In this document: piece by piece, positions 40,501 through 64,000 of the stretch
Numbering within the stretch: position 1 is the first letter of the stretch
Layout of the letters: the number at the start of each line of letters is the position of its first letter
DNA from: Lanius collurio
Taxonomy: Eukaryota; Chordata; Aves; Passeriformes; Laniidae
Length of the DNA stretch: 64,000 bases
Assembly (NCBI GenBank): GCA_020086605.1
Contig: JACBWW010000046.1
Span: 5,542,159-5,606,158, forward strand
Reading direction: 5' to 3'
Made by a program: the position numbers and the translations under genes
Notes under the pieces: generated by a model
Told to the model about the DNA's origin: nothing
The model's database searches: none
What the model saw: the letters and a program-made list of their open reading frames with translations, nothing else

Positions 40501-41920
40501 ATCATTCCCTAAAGGAACATCAAATTCTAACAAGCAGAATTCCATGATGTGATTGTTGACTTGACAGAGAAAGGGAAAAAAAAAATCACTAAAACAATAA
40601 GGATGATACACAAAGTTTATCATATAGTGGTCATATGATTAAAAAATAAATACCAATCTAGCAAAAAAGGTTGTTTCCTCATTCTTCTCACAGAATATGG
40701 GACCTTTATGCACATTCTTGACAAAACATGAAGTGTTTCAAACAACAGAGAACACCTGAGGTATGGACGTCAGATATGGTGGCTAAATTCCATAGTGAGT
40801 TAAGAGTTGTAACTCTCTGAAGTAAAAGAGATTGGGCTGCAAAGTCCAAACATTTATATAGTAAGGTTTTAATCACACTTAGTGAAGTGTTCTTTGTAAA
40901 TCAGGACACAGAAAGAGGTGGGTTGGTGGGGAAAGAATGAACTACAGCCCTTTGGCATGAGTTCTAAAGCTCACAGCTCAGAACCAACAGCTGCTCAAGT
41001 AAGTCTCCCGCAAACAATGCCGGGCGGAATGAGCAATCCCAACAGGAACAACCTGAAATGTTCAAGCATGCTTCGTGTACACTGAGTCCTTTCCTACTGG
41101 GTGTTTCCCAAGCAAAAGAAGCACGGCTTTCCCATGTACAGCCTCTGGAACTTGTGCAGGAAGAAAATGAAAAATTCACAAAGTACCAGCTCACTGCCAC
41201 CACGGACTTGTCCATGTGACTTGTCCATGTTGTTATTTAAACTAGCTAAGACCTTTCCTCATTGTGTGAATCCACTAAACAACTTACACATTCCAAATCT
41301 TAAGGTTTTTATTCAGTCCAGAAATATAGATCTTACTTCATTTCAATGTCTGCCTTAACTTTTGACACTGTACATATTACATATCATTTATATAGTGTTT
41401 CATTTTTTCCCAGACACTGCAGACTACAAACTACATAATATTGACATGTAAAACTCTGCCACTTACTGAAGGCTCACACACATGAACGTTTCAGGCAGTT
41501 CAATGAAATTTCTAACAGAGATGGGTAGTAAAAAGTTACTAACCCTTTTCTGATTTTTAGAAAACAATTTAAAAGGATTAGTAGTTATGATGTCTTAGCC
41601 ATTCCCAGTTCTATAACTCTGTCCCTTGAACCTGTTTAAAAAATGATGAAAACAATAGTAAATTTAGAATCATACAGAAAAGCATTTAGCAACTCTGACA
41701 TTACATCTACGCTTAGCAATAGAAATGAGGGCCTCCCTTCTTACACTGTTACAAAGTCAGCTGGATTTAAAAAACAACAAATCCTCCCCATTCTTCTACA
41801 GTATGCCAATAAAAAGTACTCTGCATACACTAGATTTAAATACTTCACTGCAATAAACTACATTAATTATATATTGCGTTTCAGTCTTGGTAACAGATCT
41901 GTGAGGAGTAACTTCCATAC
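37590..41920 (-). other. PHF6: Probable PHF6 3' UTR and last intron
   Basis: No coding signal. The PHF6 stop codon at 41923-41921 is followed at once by GTATGG, a plausible splice donor. A candidate acceptor (TTATTGTTTGTTTAG) would start a non-coding last exon at 40305. From there down, the AT-rich sequence has candidate poly(A) signals on the minus strand at 39994-39989 and 37595-37590. Human PHF6 also has a long 3' UTR (known). Which signal is used cannot be told from sequence. Confidence 0.4.
39013..39090. repeat. A-rich low-complexity tract
   Basis: Runs of A separated by CC and AC units, within the presumed PHF6 3' UTR (T-rich on the transcript). Confidence 0.7.
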
Positions 41921-60992
<19,072 letters not shown>

Positions 60993-61034
60993 GATTTTAA
61001 ATGACCTTAGAATGCCACTGCAATCCTCTTAATG

Positions 61035-64000
61035 CTACAGGGGAAAAAACCTGCAATCAGCATGTTAACATCAACAAAAGGCAAATTAACTTAGTTTTAT
61101 AAATACAGTATTAGATGCTTGGAAGTCATTTGTCCCTTTTCTTCATGCTGCTACTTCAGTATATCCAAATAAATAATCGACAGGTAGAGGCAGTATTTTG
61201 CCAAATTTTAATTAAATTTTATCAGTAAGAAAAAATAGTTTCTTTATGCAAAAAAGCTTGAGAATTAAAATAGAACTTTGGATGCTAAAACAAAAGCAGA
61301 AAAAGGAAAATAAGTAAGTGGAAAATACAACATGAGAATTGTTGGGGAAAAAAGTTACTGCAACTAATTTTTACAGTTATTTATTACACGAAAGGAATTT
61401 GTAGAAGAAATATGTATCTGTACATGCAACAAAATTCATGCTACTGAACTACTTCAAAAACAGAAGCAAAATAAAACCCAGAGTCCAGCACAGCCTCCAG
61501 CACAGGTTTTGGCTGTAAAGGCTCGCAAAGTCTCAGGTCAGATGAGCTAGGAATAGAGATGACATGAAAAAATGTTACAATTTTTGGTATCAAGAGGTGT
61601 CTTGTGGCTACTCAAACAGTATTAGGAACAAAATTTTAGACATCTCTCTGCCTAAAATGCTGTAAAGGAAACCTCTCTGTGACCCACAGTTAGTTTGGCA
61701 GTACCACACCACATTTCAGTAAGCGCAAGAGAGCTGCTGTTCTCAGCTCAGAAAAGTAACTTAAAATTAAACTCAGTATGAATCACAAACTTTTCATGTG
61801 CTACCAGCAACACATTTTAAAATGTAACACTGAGGTCACAGTGCCCAGTGCCCAGTGTCTGCCAGCTCAGACAGACACAGCTTGGGCAAAAGAGGAAACA
61901 CCCAATAAGCGTATGAACTTCTTGGCCCAGTATTAAGAAGTTTGTGTTCATTTGCTTCTACATTCACCAAGAAATTAAAAAAAAAAAATCATCTTCTTCA
62001 AATAGACTTTCTTAGAGCTTTTTACTTTGGAGATTTGAGCCTTACTATCAGAATTTGCCACAACTGCAATAAAATCCTCCTCAGCCTTTCTCTACATTTG
62101 ACTCAGCTAAGTAAGTAAAGCCATCGTAGAGTTTTGATATTTGCGTTGGAAAAAAGTGTAAAATCCAGCCTTAAATAAGAAGACCAGAGTTGCAAAACAT
62201 CTGTACTGGTCTACAATGGCACAGATCTGCATAATAATGCATGACTGGTCTCTGGAATTTGCATAGGCAGGCCCGGCGCTGTCAGAAGCTCATAATGCTG
62301 GTATCACTCACTCCTTCTCTATACCGAAAGCAAAGAAACGTCCTCAAGGTTCCATCAGCACGTCCCCCTGCTGACAGACACTCCTGCTGCCTTCTTCTGC
62401 TTCAACAGATTTTCACAGACTGAGCTGTAACTGTTGGCCTTGCACTGTTTACCACACAAGTCCTGCCTCAAAAGGTGACTGTCCTGTCCCCCTCATCTTT
62501 GCTCTCCCAACAGCTTCATTTGCATTCTGTTCTGCGAGCAGTTTACACCACTGACGCACACTCAGAAAAAGAATGCAAAGATTTCAGATTTTGCTGATTT
62601 GCACAAAATATGTGCCAATCTGGATAAACCAGTCACACCCTTTTGCAGGGGCAATAGAGAGTCCTTAAGTGTTAAACACAAAAGAATTATTATACTGTAT
62701 TCTTCTAAAGAAAAAGTAAGACTGTTCTGTAATCCCTTCTGAAGAGAAAGCATGGTTCCCGAAGATACATAGATATATGTATATTATAAAAAAAAAAAAA
62801 TCTGGGTAATTTTTTTAACTTAAATAATATTTGGGAGCAGAAAAAGACCTACAAAAGAAAAGCAGGAAATAATATCACAAAGATTTCTTGTTTACATCTC
62901 ACATTCAGTACCTCAACATAAATCACACAGGGATGTTTAGAAATATACTAACAAAACAATGAGAAATGCAAGGAGTTCTGTCTTGGTATAAACAGGGCGG
63001 TATATACACACACAATCACTTGGGTCTACCTGTTTCATTTTATATTCAGATTATATTATTAAAATATTGAAAGCAACTATAGCAGTTATTAAAAGGAAGA
63101 TCAGGAATTTCCTTGTACACGTGCACAGATCCCACTGACTTTGAGGAATAAGAATTACTATTAAAACAGAACTACCCTTCAATTTAAGCAGCAAGTTTGC
63201 ACCTTAGAAAATGAAAATAATTTATAGCACACATAAAGATGTTTTAAGTGGCTCTCATCATATTTCATTTATAGGAAAAAAAACTTTCCAAGACACAAGA
63301 TTATAAAGAACCTTCTCACAACCCCCTGCTTTCCACCTCCCAGTGCATTACAGGCACATCACTGCAGCAGCACCAGAACCTGACACAGCCTGGCTTCCTC
63401 AAGTATTTCTGCATAATTAGATTTTTAAGGCTCAAAGCGAAGTTAAAAATAATGCCAATCTTTACTCAATATATGGATGTTGATTTTTTTTAAAAAAAGC
63501 AAAGATATGTTTTGAAATACTTAACAATTACAAATAATTTAAAACTTGAAAAATTATTCAAAACTCAAACAGGCCAAAAAGGAAATTAAAGTTCTTTTCA
63601 TCATCAGATTAAATTACTCTGAAAGCATTTTACAAGGATATCTAGAAGTTTTCTTTCCAATCCTGCATTCTTTGCATTTGTTTTTTTCTGTATCACTGGG
63701 CATTGACACTATTTACACATTTTTAAAGACTGTACAAAAAAACCTGAGCTTGAGAAACATCAATAGACCTGTCCACAAATTATACTTGTTTTCTCATAAA
63801 TGTGAGAAAACACTAGTCCCAGATCACTTTTCTTTGTGCCAAAATGCACTTATCCTGTCCCTTAAAAAAGAAACATAACACATTTTCTGAGAAAGATGAA
63901 CCAAGTTACGCAGCTACAGCCCCACAATTCTGAATGCAAGAACTCAAAATTCTGTTTTCACCTCTCAAGTTGAATCACTCAAAGCAATTAATCTAGTTCT
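61035..64000 (-). other. PHF6: PHF6 intron 1, running off the window
   Basis: Sequence upstream of the first coding exon, beyond the acceptor CTGTAG. AT-rich; no CpG island or promoter appears before the window edge, so PHF6 exon 1 lies to the right. A short CAGTGCC-unit repeat occurs near 61840-61857. Nothing else is supported. Confidence 0.6.

Overview
The window is eukaryotic nuclear DNA and almost certainly from a bird. It holds CR1 LINE copies, a bird-type ERVL solo LTR, the avian microRNAs mir-15c and mir-16c, and two vertebrate genes in conserved order, PHF6 then HPRT1. Both genes lie on the minus strand. In mammals the same genes are X-linked. In birds this block lies on chromosome 4 (4A in songbirds), so the LTR families and this gene order fit a songbird, though the species cannot be fixed from the sequence alone.

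Layout, low to high coordinates. At 1-9.9 kb there is intergenic DNA with a plus-strand microRNA pair, mir-15c (2671-2744) and mir-16c (3086-3170). These face HPRT1 tail to tail, as the miR-424/503 cluster does next to human HPRT1. HPRT1 follows at 9.9-26.3 kb on the minus strand: all nine coding exons are present, give 218 codons plus stop, and start inside a CpG-island promoter. From 26.5 to 37.3 kb the spacer holds a CR1 3' end, an older antisense CR1, a short CR1 tail, a solo LTR and one unexplained ORF preceded by a strong splice acceptor (29841-30568). PHF6 occupies about 37.6 kb to the window edge, also minus strand: nine coding exons give 365 codons plus stop, with the likely 3' UTR below 41.9 kb and intron 1 running off the right edge.

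The most unusual element is a short endogenous retrovirus (50328-52888) in PHF6 intron 5, antisense to the gene. It has two LTRs, a perfect 6-bp target duplication (TGCCTG), an AA-TGG primer-binding start, and a purine tract. It has no pol or env that I can see. In one shared reading frame it carries a matrix-like Gag segment, a CpG-rich Arg/Ala/Ser-rich linker, and a clear cold-shock domain of the Y-box (YBX) type followed by a proline/aromatic-rich tail. The frame is broken by several stops, so this copy is dead. The arrangement looks like a retrovirus that captured a host nucleic-acid-binding domain.

HPRT1 (purine salvage) and PHF6 (nucleolar/chromatin ePHD protein) are neighbours by ancient synteny and do not form a pathway. 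Exon boundaries were set by eye from splice sites and codon phase; UTR ends, transcription starts and repeat edges are approximate.
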